Source: Actinocrispum wychmicini (lineage in GTDB: Bacteria; Actinomycetota; Actinomycetes; Mycobacteriales; Pseudonocardiaceae). From it: DNA of 64,000 nucleotides. This document shows positions 32,034 to 41,192 of this stretch, piece by piece. The stretch lies in contig NZ_SLWS01000001.1 in assembly GCF_004345645.1 (NCBI RefSeq), forward strand, positions 1,305,546 through 1,369,545. Direction: 5' to 3'. The notes beneath the pieces are model-generated. The model ran no database searches, was not told the DNA's origin, and worked only from the letters and a program-made list of their open reading frames with translations. The first letter of the stretch is position 1. Every line of letters starts with the position of its first letter. The position numbers were made by a program, and so were the translations under genes.

Positions 32034-34580
32034 GTGAGGCTGCCCTGGAGGAACGCCCCTCGCGCGGCGTTGAGCAGTCCTGTGACCGTCATTGTCGGCC
32101 TGGTGACAGGGCTTGTGTTGGCGTTCGTGGCCGCCGCGACGGCGTTTTACGTGTCCGCGGCTGGATCCGCCGCCGCGCAGTACGCGGTGGACCATCGTTG
32201 CGCGAGCGACAACGGCCTGCATGTCGGGATTGCCACGGACGATTTCCACACGAGTGACGCGGCCGCTCGACTGGTCGCCGCCGAGCATGGCGCTGATGTC
32301 GCTTACCGCACCAGGGTTTACGGCGCGATGGGCCCGCTGGACGCGGTCAACCTGCTCAGCCGGGAGGGCGCGTTCGACAACCTGCCGGTGGTGGCCGGTG
32401 GGGACCGGACCGGCGTGTGGATCCCGGACGACGTCGCCGACCACTTCCATCTGAAACCGGGTGACGGCGTCCCGATCAACGGCGTCCTGGTGCGGGTCGG
32501 GGCGGTGTTCAAGCAGATGGTCAACCCGCTGCCGGCGTACTGGTGCGCCGACCACAGCCGGATCGTGCCCGATCCGCTCAAGGGCATCAACGGCGCGCCG
32601 GAGACGTTCGTGGTCTCGTCCGAGCTGCTGGACCAGCTCATCGTGCAGAACCAGGTGGAGCCCAAGGAGACCCATCTCGACCTGTCCACATCCCGCCCGC
32701 TGCGGACCGCGACCGATGCCCGGAAATGGGCCGACGACACGGCTGCGATGCGATCGGACGTGGTCGAAGCGCTGCACGAGTCGCCGGCGGTGACGGACTA
32801 CGCGGCGCTCAGTGCCCAGACCGCCGAACGGACTCAGCAGACCGTGCGAGCGGCCGTGCTGCCACTCACCGTGATCAGCGTTCTCGCTGGGTTACTCGGG
32901 GTGATCGGCCTTGCCGCGCAGTGGATCCAGCGGCGCGGCGCCGAGGTACGTCTACTGTGGACACGCGGGGTCGGGCCGGCGGCGATCGGCGGCAAGGCCG
33001 TGCTGGAGATGGGCACGCCGTTGCTCGTCGGTGCCGCGGTGGGGTGGGGTGCCGCGTGGCTGACCGCTCCTGTGCTCACACCCGCGACCGTGTTCGATCC
33101 GTGGGCGCCAGGTGTGGCCGCGCTGCTTGCCTTGGCGGCATGGTTGATCGCCCTGGCCGTGCTGGGTCTGACCACGGCTCTCCGCGTGCGTAGGGAGTTC
33201 ACGGCGGTGGACCGCACGCCGCGCCGGATCGCCTTGGTGGCCAAGAAGATGCCGTGGGAGGTCCTGGCCGGGGTCGCGGCGGTGCTCTTGTGGACGATGT
33301 CGGACGAGCACGCCGTGCAGGTGGACCCGAGCGACTCGTTGCCGGACGTTGGCCTGCCGGCGCTGGTGTTCCCGTTGCTGTGCATAGTGTTCCTGGTCGG
33401 TGTGGTGGCCAGGTTGGCCGGCTGGCTGGCCAGGGCCAGCCATCGGCTGCGGGGCTGGCGCAACCCGACCGTGCTCTGGGCGTTACGGCGGACGGCCGCG
33501 CAACGCAAGGTCGCGGTGGCGCTGCTCGCCGTGGCCGGCCTCGCGATCGGCGTGATCGCGGCCGGTGTCGGGATCGCCCGGACCGAGCGGGAGTCGTTGG
33601 CGGACAAGAGTTGGACGCGGGTCGGGTCGGACCACGCGGTGCCGCTGAGGCGCAGTGCGGCCGAGTCGGCGGGTGTCCCGGCGAGCATCCGCGGCCAGGC
33701 GACGCGGATCGCGTTCAACCAGGTGTACGTGCACGACAACATCGACGCCCGAATCCTCCTCGTCGACCCGGCCACGTTCGCCGACGGCGCCGAGTGGCGG
33801 GACCGGTGGGCCGAGCCGGCGCTCAAGGACCTGCTGGCGAAACTGGACCAGCCGACCGCGGACGGGTCGATCCCGGTGATCGCGGCCGGCAAGTACCCGT
33901 TGTCCCAGTACGTCAAGCAGGGCCTTATCGTCCCGCACACGACCGAGGTCGCCCGGGTGCCGACCTTCCCGGCGATGGGACCGACCGACGGGATGCTCGT
34001 GGCGTCCTGGAAGTTCGTGCCCGCGGACCTGCGCTGGGGTTTCCAGCAGGAGGTGTTGACCCGCGGCGACCCTGGGCCGGTGGCGAAGGCCCTCGCCGCG
34101 GCCGGCGAGCCGACCACGTCGGTGGTCGACGCGGACAGCGCCACCGAGGCGTTGCCGTTCCTTGTCGTGGCGTGGATTTTCGCGTTCTTCGTGGTGCTCG
34201 GCTTCGCGCTCGCCGCGGTCGCGGTCGCGACATTGCTGGTGTCGGTGGAAACCAGACGCCGGTCGACTGCGGTCGCGCACGCGTTGCTCGCCAGGATGGG
34301 ACTACGCGCCCGTGCGCTGCTCGCGACGCATCTGGTGGAGTTGGCGATCCTCGCGGGCACAGCGACGGCCGTAGGTGTCGGCGGCGGCTGGTTGATCCTG
34401 GTGTTGGTCACCCGGTGGCTGGACCCGTATCCATTGCTCAGTCCCGTTCCGCAGCCAGCGAGCCTGAGCACGGTCGGGTTGGTCACGCTGGCCGTCGCGG
34501 TCGTCGGAGTGGTGCTGGTGGCGGGGTACGCGGTCCGGGCGGCCCGCCGAGCCAAGGTGAGGGAGCTGCTTCGTGCCTGA
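32034..34580 (+). CDS. FtsX-like ABC transporter permease
   Basis: An 848-residue permease with a MacB/FtsX layout: an N-terminal membrane helix (TVIVGLVTGLVLAFVAAATA), a large extracytoplasmic domain (about 40-260), three helices, a further group in the middle, a second external domain (about 520-690) and three C-terminal helices (ending LVAGYAVRAARRAKV). Two FtsX domains in one chain are common in actinomycete exporters. The GTG at 32034 is chosen as the first start before the membrane anchor; the frame is open upstream through the repeat. Two ATPases follow with overlapping starts, giving a complete three-gene exporter operon. The substrate is unknown. Confidence 0.88.
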   Translation: MRLPWRNAPRAALSSPVTVIVGLVTGLVLAFVAAATAFYVSAAGSAAAQYAVDHRCASDNGLHVGIATDDFHTSDAAARLVAAEHGADVAYRTRVYGAMGPLDAVNLLSREGAFDNLPVVAGGDRTGVWIPDDVADHFHLKPGDGVPINGVLVRVGAVFKQMVNPLPAYWCADHSRIVPDPLKGINGAPETFVVSSELLDQLIVQNQVEPKETHLDLSTSRPLRTATDARKWADDTAAMRSDVVEALHESPAVTDYAALSAQTAERTQQTVRAAVLPLTVISVLAGLLGVIGLAAQWIQRRGAEVRLLWTRGVGPAAIGGKAVLEMGTPLLVGAAVGWGAAWLTAPVLTPATVFDPWAPGVAALLALAAWLIALAVLGLTTALRVRREFTAVDRTPRRIALVAKKMPWEVLAGVAAVLLWTMSDEHAVQVDPSDSLPDVGLPALVFPLLCIVFLVGVVARLAGWLARASHRLRGWRNPTVLWALRRTAAQRKVAVALLAVAGLAIGVIAAGVGIARTERESLADKSWTRVGSDHAVPLRRSAAESAGVPASIRGQATRIAFNQVYVHDNIDARILLVDPATFADGAEWRDRWAEPALKDLLAKLDQPTADGSIPVIAAGKYPLSQYVKQGLIVPHTTEVARVPTFPAMGPTDGMLVASWKFVPADLRWGFQQEVLTRGDPGPVAKALAAAGEPTTSVVDADSATEALPFLVVAWIFAFFVVLGFALAAVAVATLLVSVETRRRSTAVAHALLARMGLRARALLATHLVELAILAGTATAVGVGGGWLILVLVTRWLDPYPLLSPVPQPASLSTVGLVTLAVAVVGVVLVAGYAVRAARRAKVRELLRA

Positions 34581-35223
34581 CCTTGTATACGCTGTACACA
34601 ACGTGGTTCACCGGTACCGCACGCCGTCCGGCGAGGTCACCGCGGTCCAGGACGTGACACTCGACATCCCCGGGGGCGGACTCACCGTGCTCGCCGGCCC
34701 GTCCGGCTCCGGAAAGTCCACGCTGCTGCGCGTCCTCGGCATCCTGGAACGTCCGACCGGCGGCACGGTTTCGTTGTACGGCAAGGAAACCGTCGATCTC
34801 GGCGAGCGCAGGCGGCGGGCGCTGCGGCGAAGCCTGCACCTGGTGTTCCAGAACCCGGTGGACAACCTGTTCACCTATCTCGACGTACGCGACAACCTGC
34901 GCGCCGCGGCACAACTGGCCGGCGCGCCCGAGCCGGACATGGACCTGTTGGACCGCCTTGGCCTGCCAGGCACGGCGAACTGGCCGATCAGCGCGCTGTC
35001 CGGCGGGCAGCAGCAACGGCTGGCGTTCGTGACCGCGCTCGCCGCCCGTACCAAGGTCGTGCTGGCCGACGAACCCACGTCCCAACTGGACACCGCCTCC
35101 GCCGGTCTGGTCATCGAGACCATGCTCGACCTGGTCCGGCTGGGCGTGACCGTGGTCGCCGCGTCGCACGACGACGCCGTGCTCGACGTGGCCGACCAGA
35201 TCCACCGACTGGGGGACCGATGA
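34573..35223 (+). CDS. ABC transporter ATP-binding protein (LolD/MacB-like)
   Basis: A 216-residue ATPase. The Walker A loop GPSGSGKST, the Q-loop region HLVFQNPVDN, the signature LSGGQQQRLAF, Walker B KVVLADEPTSQLD and the switch His in VVAASHDD are all present. The type is that of ATPases paired with FtsX-like permeases. It starts with GTG 34573, overlapping the permease end by 8 bp, and overlaps the next ATPase by 4 bp. It probably forms a heterodimer with it to drive the exporter. Confidence 0.92.
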   Translation: MPDLVYAVHNVVHRYRTPSGEVTAVQDVTLDIPGGGLTVLAGPSGSGKSTLLRVLGILERPTGGTVSLYGKETVDLGERRRRALRRSLHLVFQNPVDNLFTYLDVRDNLRAAAQLAGAPEPDMDLLDRLGLPGTANWPISALSGGQQQRLAFVTALAARTKVVLADEPTSQLDTASAGLVIETMLDLVRLGVTVVAASHDDAVLDVADQIHRLGDR

Positions 35224-35855
35224 CGACCCTGCTCACCGCCGATGGCGTGTCGCGGTCCTTCGACCAGCCCGTGCTCAGGGACATCTGCCTGGAGTTACGC
35301 GCGGGCGAACTGGTGACCCTGGTCGGCAGGTCCGGCTCCGGCAAGAGCGCCCTGCTGGCCGTGCTGGCCGGATTCGACGAGCCGGACGCGGGCTCGGTCA
35401 CCGTGACGGGTTCGCACGGCGGCGGCCCGCCGCCGTGGTCCGCGATGGCCGTGCTGCCGCAGAGCTTCGGCCTGCTGGACGAGCTCACGCTGGAGGAGAA
35501 CGTGGCCTCGCCGATGCTGTTCGGCGGCGGCCCGGTCGACGAGGCCATGGCCCGTGCGGCGGACCTGTTGACCCGCCTGGACATCGGCCCGCTTGCCCGC
35601 CGTTACCCCGGTGAGGTCTCGGTCGGCCAACGGCAGCGGGTCGCACTGGGCCGAGCGGTCGCCGGCCGGCCCAAGGTGCTGCTGGCCGACGAACCGACCG
35701 CGCACCTCGATCACGCCACGATCCAGTTGGCTGTGCGGCTGCTGCTCGACTTCGTCGCCGAAGGCAGCGCCTGCCTGGTCGCCACGCACGACCCGGCCAT
35801 CACCACCCAGGCCCACCGACGGCTGGAACTCGTCGACGGCCAGATCCGTCAGTAG
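35220..35855 (+). CDS. ABC transporter ATP-binding protein, second subunit
   Basis: A 211-residue ATPase with Walker A GRSGSGKSA, Q-loop VLPQSFGL, a degenerate signature (VSVGQRQRVALG), Walker B KVLLADEPTAHLD and switch His in CLVATHDP. Ser in place of the usual Gly-rich LSGGQ start, together with a paired partner, suggests an asymmetric heterodimer in which one of the two ATP sites is weaker. It overlaps the upstream ATPase by 4 bp (ATGA) and its end overlaps the convergent DUF1707 gene by 7 bp. Confidence 0.9.
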   Translation: MTTLLTADGVSRSFDQPVLRDICLELRAGELVTLVGRSGSGKSALLAVLAGFDEPDAGSVTVTGSHGGGPPPWSAMAVLPQSFGLLDELTLEENVASPMLFGGGPVDEAMARAADLLTRLDIGPLARRYPGEVSVGQRQRVALGRAVAGRPKVLLADEPTAHLDHATIQLAVRLLLDFVAEGSACLVATHDPAITTQAHRRLELVDGQIRQ

Positions 35856-36376
35856 CGGTGCCGCCGGTCCCGACGGCGACGGTGCTGCTCGCGTTCCCAC
35901 GCGCGCCTGTCATGTGACCAGCCCTCGCCGAACATCGTGCCGCCGATGATCACGAACAGCACCGGCAGCACGAAGATCCACGGATTGCGGAACTCGAAGA
36001 GGAATAACGCGATCGTGCCCAGGAACACCACGGGCACCAAGGAGCCGTAGATCCGTTGTGCGAGCGGCCGCTGCTGCCAGCGTTCGATCCCAGGCCGCCC
36101 TGGTGGCGGCTCCGGGACAGCCGGCCGGGCGACGACCGGCTGCGGTCTGCCCGGCGCCGGCGCCGGTATCGGCCCGAACCGGGGCTTGGGTTCGGGCAGG
36201 TCGGTGAACAGCTCCAGCAGCTCACCCCGGGTCTTGGACGCGGCGACCCGGGCGGTCCGCTCGCCGTACTCGTCGATGTCGAGGCGGCCGGCACTCATGT
36301 GGTCACCCAACGCCCGTAGCGCCTGTTCGCGCTCGGCGTCCCCCACGCGGATCTCCGACGACTGAGGCTCGCTCAC
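35849..36376 (-). CDS. DUF1707 domain membrane protein (first of three)
   Basis: A 175-residue protein with an N-terminal DUF1707 domain (IRVGDAEREQALRALGDHMS, AGRLDIDEYGERTARVAASK, LLELFTDLPEP). A proline-rich linker, two adjacent hydrophobic segments (about 111-126 and 131-146) and a very basic tail follow. DUF1707 is an actinomycete domain of unknown function, often joined to membrane segments. Three such genes stand in a row, 35849-37261, and share domain order, so they arose by duplication. It ends 6 bases into the ABC ATPase gene on the other strand. Confidence 0.87.
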   Translation of the reverse strand: MSEPQSSEIRVGDAEREQALRALGDHMSAGRLDIDEYGERTARVAASKTRGELLELFTDLPEPKPRFGPIPAPAPGRPQPVVARPAVPEPPPGRPGIERWQQRPLAQRIYGSLVPVVFLGTIALFLFEFRNPWIFVLPVLFVIIGGTMFGEGWSHDRRAWEREQHRRRRDRRHRY

Positions 36377-36417
36377 CTCTCAATGGTACGGCCGCGAAGC
36401 TGAGACGGACCGTGACA

Positions 36418-36831
36418 TCAGTCCTGCAGTCGCCGCCGCTTGGCCAACTCGGACGCGCCGCCGATCACGAACACCCCGCCGAACACCGGAAGGAACACCC
36501 ACCACAGGCCCGAGGTGAATCCCAACACGAAGGACGCGGGCACACCGCCGATGAACAGGATGCCGGCCATCAGGATCAGCGCGTTGCTGAGCCGGGTCTC
36601 CCGGAGGGCCTCGCCGCTGTCCGTCCGCGCGGGCGGTTGGGCCGCGGACATGTCCGGATGCGGCGCGGGCAGGTCCTCGAACAGGACCTCCAGCTCCGAC
36701 CGGATGACCGCCGACATCGCCTTCGCCCGACGCTCCTCGTGTTCGGCGGGGGAGATCCGGCCCGCACCGAAGTGCTCGGAGAGCAGCCGGGCGGACTCGT
36801 CGCGTTCCGCGTCGCCGACCCTGAGATTCAT
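36418..36831 (-). CDS. DUF1707 domain membrane protein (second of three)
   Basis: A 137-residue paralogue: DUF1707 (LRVGDAERDESARLLSEHFG, AGRISPAEHEERRAKAMSA, LEVLFEDLPAPHP), a short linker and two membrane helices (about 81-97 and 100-121). The ATG at 36831 is chosen: GGAGG lies 8 nt upstream, and MNLRVGD is the usual N terminus. An in-frame ATG at 36849 is possible. Compared with its neighbours, the tail is shorter and the domain more diverged, as expected of an old tandem duplication. The gap to the previous gene is 41 bp. Confidence 0.85.
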   Translation of the reverse strand: MNLRVGDAERDESARLLSEHFGAGRISPAEHEERRAKAMSAVIRSELEVLFEDLPAPHPDMSAAQPPARTDSGEALRETRLSNALILMAGILFIGGVPASFVLGFTSGLWWVFLPVFGGVFVIGGASELAKRRRLQD

Positions 36832-36859
36832 GAATCGGGCCTCCACCATGGGACGGATC

Positions 36860-37261
36860 CTAGGAGACCATGGCAAGCACGGCGATGATGAGCAACGCGG
36901 GGATCAGCGCCCACCACTCGCCCAAGATCGCGGTGACCGTGACGATCGCGCCGATGGCGACGACTACTGCGGCCACCACGACGACGGTGGTCCGTTTCCT
37001 CGGCGGCTCGTGGCGGACCAGCGGTGCCGCCGGCACCGGAACCGGCCGCGGCCGCTGGTGGTGTTTCAGCGGGTTCGGCTCGGGCAGGTCGGCGAAGATC
37101 GCGGCCAGCTCGCCTCTGGTCTTGGCCGCCGCGGCCTGCGCGCACCGCTGGTCGTACTCGGCGACGTCCAGACGGCCCTCCGCCATGTGCTCGGCCAACG
37201 CCCGGAAGGCTTCCTCACGTTCCGTGGTGCCGATCCGGACGTTCCCGTCACCCGCTGCCAT
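36860..37261 (-). CDS. DUF1707 domain membrane protein (third of three)
   Basis: A 133-residue paralogue: DUF1707 (VRIGTTEREEAFRALAEHM, EGRLDVAEYDQRCAQAAAA, LAAIFADLPEPNP), a Pro/Arg/His-rich linker and two hydrophobic segments separated by a short polar loop (about 93-111 and 114-132) at the C terminus. It opens the minus-strand group, with 28 bp to the next. Function unknown. The three genes lie between an ABC exporter and the acyl-CoA carboxylase alpha gene, on the same strand as the latter and 20 bp downstream of it, so read-through from it is possible. Confidence 0.87.
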   Translation of the reverse strand: MAAGDGNVRIGTTEREEAFRALAEHMAEGRLDVAEYDQRCAQAAAAKTRGELAAIFADLPEPNPLKHHQRPRPVPVPAAPLVRHEPPRKRTTVVVVAAVVVAIGAIVTVTAILGEWWALIPALLIIAVLAMVS

Positions 37262-37280
37262 GGTTCAAGTGTAGGGAGAG

Positions 37281-39083
37281 TCAGTCCTTGATCTCACACA
37301 GAACGCTACCTTGGGTCACGGTCTCCCCGCTGGCCACGGCGAGTCCGGTGACCGTGCCGGACTTGTGGGCGCTGACCGGGTTCTCCATCTTCATCGCCTC
37401 CAGGACGACGAGGAGGTCGCCGGCTTCGACCTGCTGGCCGTCCTCGACCGCGATCTTGACGATCGTGCCCTGCATCGGCGCGGTCACCGCGTCGCCGGAC
37501 ACCGCCGCCGCGCCCTTGGCGCCGCCGCGCTTGCGTGGCTTGGCCGTCCGCGCGGACGCCTGCGCGCCGCCGCCGGACGAGATCGCCAGGTCGCCGGGCA
37601 GGGACACCTCCAGCCGTCGCCCGCCGACCTCCACGACGACCGTCTGCCGCGGCTGCTCATCCTCGGCGGCCTCGCCGGACCCGCCGAACGGCTCGATCCG
37701 GTTGTCGAACTCGGTCTCGATCCACCGGGTGTGCACGGTGAACGACTCGACGAACGCCGGGTCCCGCACGATCGCCCGGTGGAACGGCACGACCGTGGCC
37801 ATGCCCTCGACCACCAGCTCGTCGAGCGCGCGCCGGGCCCGGCGCAGGGCCTCCGCGCGGCTCTCCCCGGTGACGATCAGCTTGGCCAGCAACGAGTCGA
37901 ACTGGCCGCCGATCACCGAACCGGACTCGACGCCGGCGTCCACCCGCACCCCCGGGCCGTCCGGCGCCACGAACGTGGTCACTGTGCCCGGCGCGGGCAG
38001 GAAGTTGCGGCCGGCGTCCTCGCCGTTGATCCGGAACTCGAACGAGTGACCGCGCGGCTCGGGGTCCTCGGTCCAGCGCAGCGGCTGGCCGTCGGCGATC
38101 CGGAACATCTCCCTGACCAGGTCGATGCCGGTGGTCTCCTCGCTGACCGGGTGCTCCACCTGCAGCCGGGTGTTCACTTCGAGGAACGAGATCACACCGT
38201 CCTGGCCGACCAGGTACTCGACCGTGCCGGCGCCGGAGTACCCGGCCTCCTTGCAGATCGCCCGTGCCGACGTGTGGATGGTCTTGCGCTGCTCGTCGGT
38301 GAGGAACGGCGCGGGCGCCTCCTCCACGAGCTTCTGGTGCCGGCGCTGCAGCGAGCAGTCCCGCGTGCCGACCACGATCACGTTGCCGTGCTTGTCCGCC
38401 AGCACCTGGGCTTCCACGTGCCGCGGCTTGTCCAGGTACCGCTCGACGAAGCACTCGCCCCGTCCGAACGCGGTGACCGCCTCGCGGACCGCGGAGTCGA
38501 ACAGCTCGGGGATCTCCTCCAGCGTGCGGGCCACCTTCAGGCCACGCCCGCCGCCGCCGAACGCGGCCTTGATGGCCACCGGCAGGCCGTGCTCCTCGGC
38601 GAACGCGACCACTTCGGCCGGCCCGTTCACCGGATCCTTGGTGCCGGGCACGAGCGGCGCGCCGGCCCGCATCGCGATGTGCCGGGCCGTGACCTTGTCG
38701 CCCAGGTCCCGGATGGCCTGTGGGCCCGGGCCGATCCACACCAGTCCGGCGTCCAGCACCGCCTGCGCGAAGTCGGCATTCTCGGACAAGAACCCGTAAC
38801 CCGGATGGACGGCGTCCGCCCCCGCGCGCTTGGCCACGTCGAGCAGCTTCTCCACCGACAGGTACGACTCGCCTGGCGTGCTGCCGCCCAGCGCGAACGC
38901 CTCGTCGGCCAGCCGGACGAACGGCGTGTCCCTGTCCGGGTCCGCGTACACGGCGACGCTGGTCAGCCCGGCGTCGCGGCAGGCCCTGATCACCCGGACC
39001 GCGATCTCCCCACGGTTGGCGATGAGTACCTTGTGCAGCGAAGCGAGATCCCCCGCGGTGCTGATGCTCGCCGACTCGGGCAC
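37281..39083 (-). CDS. accA3: acyl-CoA carboxylase alpha chain (biotin carboxylase + BCCP)
   Basis: A 600-residue fusion that carboxylates its own biotin and hands CO2 to beta chains for acetyl-/propionyl-CoA carboxylation. The biotin carboxylase part (about 15-460) starts [20 protein letters not shown] and has the ATP-grasp [10 protein letters not shown] loop and [20 protein letters not shown]. The biotin carrier at the C terminus has EAMKMENP, the Lys being the biotin site. Length fits mycobacterial AccA3. It needs BirA (52790-53599). The beta and epsilon chains lie about 14 kb away. It is divergent from a membrane-anchored protein. Confidence 0.95.
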   Translation of the reverse strand: MPESASISTAGDLASLHKVLIANRGEIAVRVIRACRDAGLTSVAVYADPDRDTPFVRLADEAFALGGSTPGESYLSVEKLLDVAKRAGADAVHPGYGFLSENADFAQAVLDAGLVWIGPGPQAIRDLGDKVTARHIAMRAGAPLVPGTKDPVNGPAEVVAFAEEHGLPVAIKAAFGGGGRGLKVARTLEEIPELFDSAVREAVTAFGRGECFVERYLDKPRHVEAQVLADKHGNVIVVGTRDCSLQRRHQKLVEEAPAPFLTDEQRKTIHTSARAICKEAGYSGAGTVEYLVGQDGVISFLEVNTRLQVEHPVSEETTGIDLVREMFRIADGQPLRWTEDPEPRGHSFEFRINGEDAGRNFLPAPGTVTTFVAPDGPGVRVDAGVESGSVIGGQFDSLLAKLIVTGESRAEALRRARRALDELVVEGMATVVPFHRAIVRDPAFVESFTVHTRWIETEFDNRIEPFGGSGEAAEDEQPRQTVVVEVGGRRLEVSLPGDLAISSGGGAQASARTAKPRKRGGAKGAAAVSGDAVTAPMQGTIVKIAVEDGQQVEAGDLLVVLEAMKMENPVSAHKSGTVTGLAVASGETVTQGSVLCEIKD

Positions 39084-39210
39084 GCGCTCCTCCTAGTGCT
39101 GGGCTTCAGGGCAGTTTACGGCGGCCGCCAACCGCCCAACTGCGAGCAAGGCCACGTTGAACCCTTACCTTGCCAGTAGTGTCCCCCTATCCGGGTCCGG
39201 GGAGGAGCGA

Positions 39211-39858
39211 GTGAGATCACGTTCGGCGATCGTCACCATCGTGGTCGCCGTCGTCGTGGTCCTGGCGGCCATCGGCGGGGCGTACGTCCTGCGGACCAAG
39301 TCCGCCTCGTCCGCGTCGTCGCCACCCAACACGCCCCAGCCGCCGCCGAGCGCCGCGAGCGTGTGCCATGCCGAGCCCTGCTCGGTTGTCGCCACCGCGG
39401 CCATCGGCACCACCAGGATCGACCTGTACGCGGAAGCTGGCGGCCACTCCGGCCGGCTGAAGATCGGCGACGAGGTGGTGATCGACGTGACCATCACCGA
39501 CCGGGGCGCGGCCCTGACCGGCAACTCGCTGCAGTGCGTGCCGGGCTCGCTGCAGGCATGCCTGGTGCGCGGTGAGGACCCGGCCGGCGGCACCGTGGGC
39601 GAGGTCATGGTCGGCCGGTCCGGCAAGTGGCAGACCACCGAGACGCCGTACTACTCCGACGCCGGCTACCTGGCGCTGGCGGACATCAACAACGACACCA
39701 CGGCCGAGGTGATCGTCGCCCAGAAGGGGTACTACGCCCAGGTGTTCACGCTGGACGGCACCGACAAGGGCTGCACCAGGCCGGTGAACCGGCTGAACCT
39801 GCTGCCGGGCTGGCCCACCGTCAAACCGTCCCCGGCCCAGCTGCACGAGCCCTGCTGA
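39211..39858 (+). CDS. membrane-anchored extracytoplasmic protein of unknown function
   Basis: A 215-residue protein with one N-terminal membrane helix (AIVTIVVAVVVVLAAIGGAYV) and an external domain rich in beta strands. Three pairs of cysteines (CHAEPC, CVPGSLQAC, and CTRP with the last Cys) may form disulfides. LALADINNDTTAEVIVAQKG resembles one FG-GAP/VCBS-type strand, so the domain may be a small beta-sheet module. The GTG at 39211 is chosen for GGAGGAG 3-4 nt upstream. It is divergent from accA3 and convergent with maf, with only 4 bp between the stops. No family recognised. Confidence 0.78.
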   Translation: MRSRSAIVTIVVAVVVVLAAIGGAYVLRTKSASSASSPPNTPQPPPSAASVCHAEPCSVVATAAIGTTRIDLYAEAGGHSGRLKIGDEVVIDVTITDRGAALTGNSLQCVPGSLQACLVRGEDPAGGTVGEVMVGRSGKWQTTETPYYSDAGYLALADINNDTTAEVIVAQKGYYAQVFTLDGTDKGCTRPVNRLNLLPGWPTVKPSPAQLHEPC

Positions 39859-39862
39859 GGCG

Positions 39863-40477
39863 TCACCAGAAGTCGGCCACGCTCACGCCGACCTCGGTCA
39901 GCAGCCGACGGGTCAGCGGCAGGCTGATGCCGATCACGCTGCTCGCGTTGCCGTCGATGCTCTCCACGAACCAGCCGCCCCGGCCGTCGATGGTGAACGC
40001 GCCGGCCACGTCGAGCGGTTCGCCGCTGGCGATGTAGGCGTCCAGTTCGGCCGCGGTCGGCTTGTCGAACCGGACCACCGTGCTCTCCCAGCCGGCCACG
40101 GACCCGCTGACCGCGCCGCCGGTCAGCCGGATCACGGCGTGGCCGGTGAGCAGGTCGCCGGCGTTGCCGGCCATGTCCGCCCAGCGTTCCCGGGCGCGTT
40201 CGGGGGTGCCCGGCTTGCCGAGGATCTCGCCGTTCAGCGACAGCATCGAGTCGCAGGCGACGATCACCGAGTCGGGGTGGTCCCGGGCGACGAGGTCCAC
40301 CACGGCTTCGGCTTTGGCCTCGGCCAGCGCGGTGACCAGTTCCTGGTGGGTGGCGTCGGGCAGGGCGGCGGTGACGGCCTCCTCGTCGACACCGGACACC
40401 TGGACGATAGGGTCGATGCCGGCCTGCCGGAGCACGCCGAGCCGGGCAGGGGATGCCGACGCGAGTACGAAACGCAC
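39863..40477 (-). CDS. maf: Maf-like nucleotide pyrophosphatase
   Basis: A 204-residue Maf family protein that hydrolyses non-canonical nucleoside triphosphates and was first linked to septum formation. FVLASASPARLGVLRQAGI is the conserved N-terminal nucleotide loop, DSMLSLNGEILGKPGTPERA follows, and the final part has the DVAGAFTIDGRGGWFVESIDG block. Length is normal. In M. tuberculosis maf lies between the accD5/accE5 and accA3 genes; here it also lies near accA3. A strong hairpin separates it from the TetR gene upstream. Confidence 0.9.
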   Translation of the reverse strand: MRFVLASASPARLGVLRQAGIDPIVQVSGVDEEAVTAALPDATHQELVTALAEAKAEAVVDLVARDHPDSVIVACDSMLSLNGEILGKPGTPERARERWADMAGNAGDLLTGHAVIRLTGGAVSGSVAGWESTVVRFDKPTAAELDAYIASGEPLDVAGAFTIDGRGGWFVESIDGNASSVIGISLPLTRRLLTEVGVSVADFW

Positions 40478-40486
40478 ACAGGCACC

Positions 40487-40544
40487 CTAGAGCGTGCCCC
40501 GTGGGCCACGATCGCGAGAGCCGGGCCCACGGGGCACGCTCTAG
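40487..40544. terminator. strong hairpin terminator between tetR and maf
   Basis: Two 21-nt perfect arms (40487-40507 and 40524-40544) with a 16-nt loop. The right arm covers the stop codon of the TetR gene, so it would end that minus-strand transcript and leave maf to its own promoter. Confidence 0.68.
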
Positions 40545-41131
40545 AGGATCCGAGTGATCAGCCTGTCGACATATCGATCCTGGTCGGGCAGGTCGAACCA
40601 CGGCATGGCGGCGCTCAGCTGAGCCCGGCCATGCAGGCCCAGCCACAGCTCGACCGCGACCTCGAAGGTCTCCTGTGGACGGTCCGGCAAGGCCTCCCGG
40701 ACCGCGGCCATGACCGGCTCGAACGCCGCGAAGCCCGCTGCCACAACGTCTTCGGGCGGATCCGGGGCGGCGTCGGTCCGCTTGTCCGCGTGGAAGATCA
40801 CCGCGTAGTGCCCGGGATGGTCCCTGGCGTAGCCGAGGTACGCGTGCGCCAGGGTGCGCAGTCGTTCGTGGACGTCTTCCGCGGTAGCCGCGGCCCGCAG
40901 GCGTTCGGCGAGGGTGGCGAAGAACCGCTTCTTCACCTCGTGCAGCAGCGCTGCCAGGTCGGCGAAGTGCAGGTACATCGCGGTCGGGCTGACGCCGGTC
41001 GCCCCGGTGACCGTGCGTACCGACAGGTCGTCCAGCTCCTTGGTGTCGAGCAGGTCGACCGTGGCCGCGATCAGGGCGTCGCGCAGCTCCTCGCCGGAGC
41101 CACGGCGGCTGCGGGGTCGGCTCGTGGTCAC
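40541..41131 (-). CDS. TetR family transcriptional regulator
   Basis: A 196-residue TetR regulator. The N-terminal HTH has LRDALIAATVDLLDTKELDD, then LSVRTVTGATGVSPTAMYLHF, DLAALLHEV, and the C-terminal WHG-like ligand domain (LRTLAHAYLGYARDHPGHYAVIF, WLGLHGRAQL). The GTG at 41131 is used because basic residues and the HTH begin just after it. It is divergent from a secreted binding protein with 61 bp between; the gap is A/T-rich and includes AGCGCT. Its ligand is unknown. It may control that gene and the SDR reductase coupled to it. Confidence 0.87.
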   Translation of the reverse strand: MTTSRPRSRRGSGEELRDALIAATVDLLDTKELDDLSVRTVTGATGVSPTAMYLHFADLAALLHEVKKRFFATLAERLRAAATAEDVHERLRTLAHAYLGYARDHPGHYAVIFHADKRTDAAPDPPEDVVAAGFAAFEPVMAAVREALPDRPQETFEVAVELWLGLHGRAQLSAAMPWFDLPDQDRYVDRLITRIL

Positions 41132-41192
41132 GGCTGAGAGCCTACTCAGCGCTAAGTTGACGACTGTACATATACGAGTGTAAACAGACGCC

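Noticed and set aside
40487..40544. Long inverted repeat considered as a mobile-element end
   Set aside because: It lies exactly between two genes on the same strand and covers a stop codon, so a terminator is the simpler reading; no second copy was seen.
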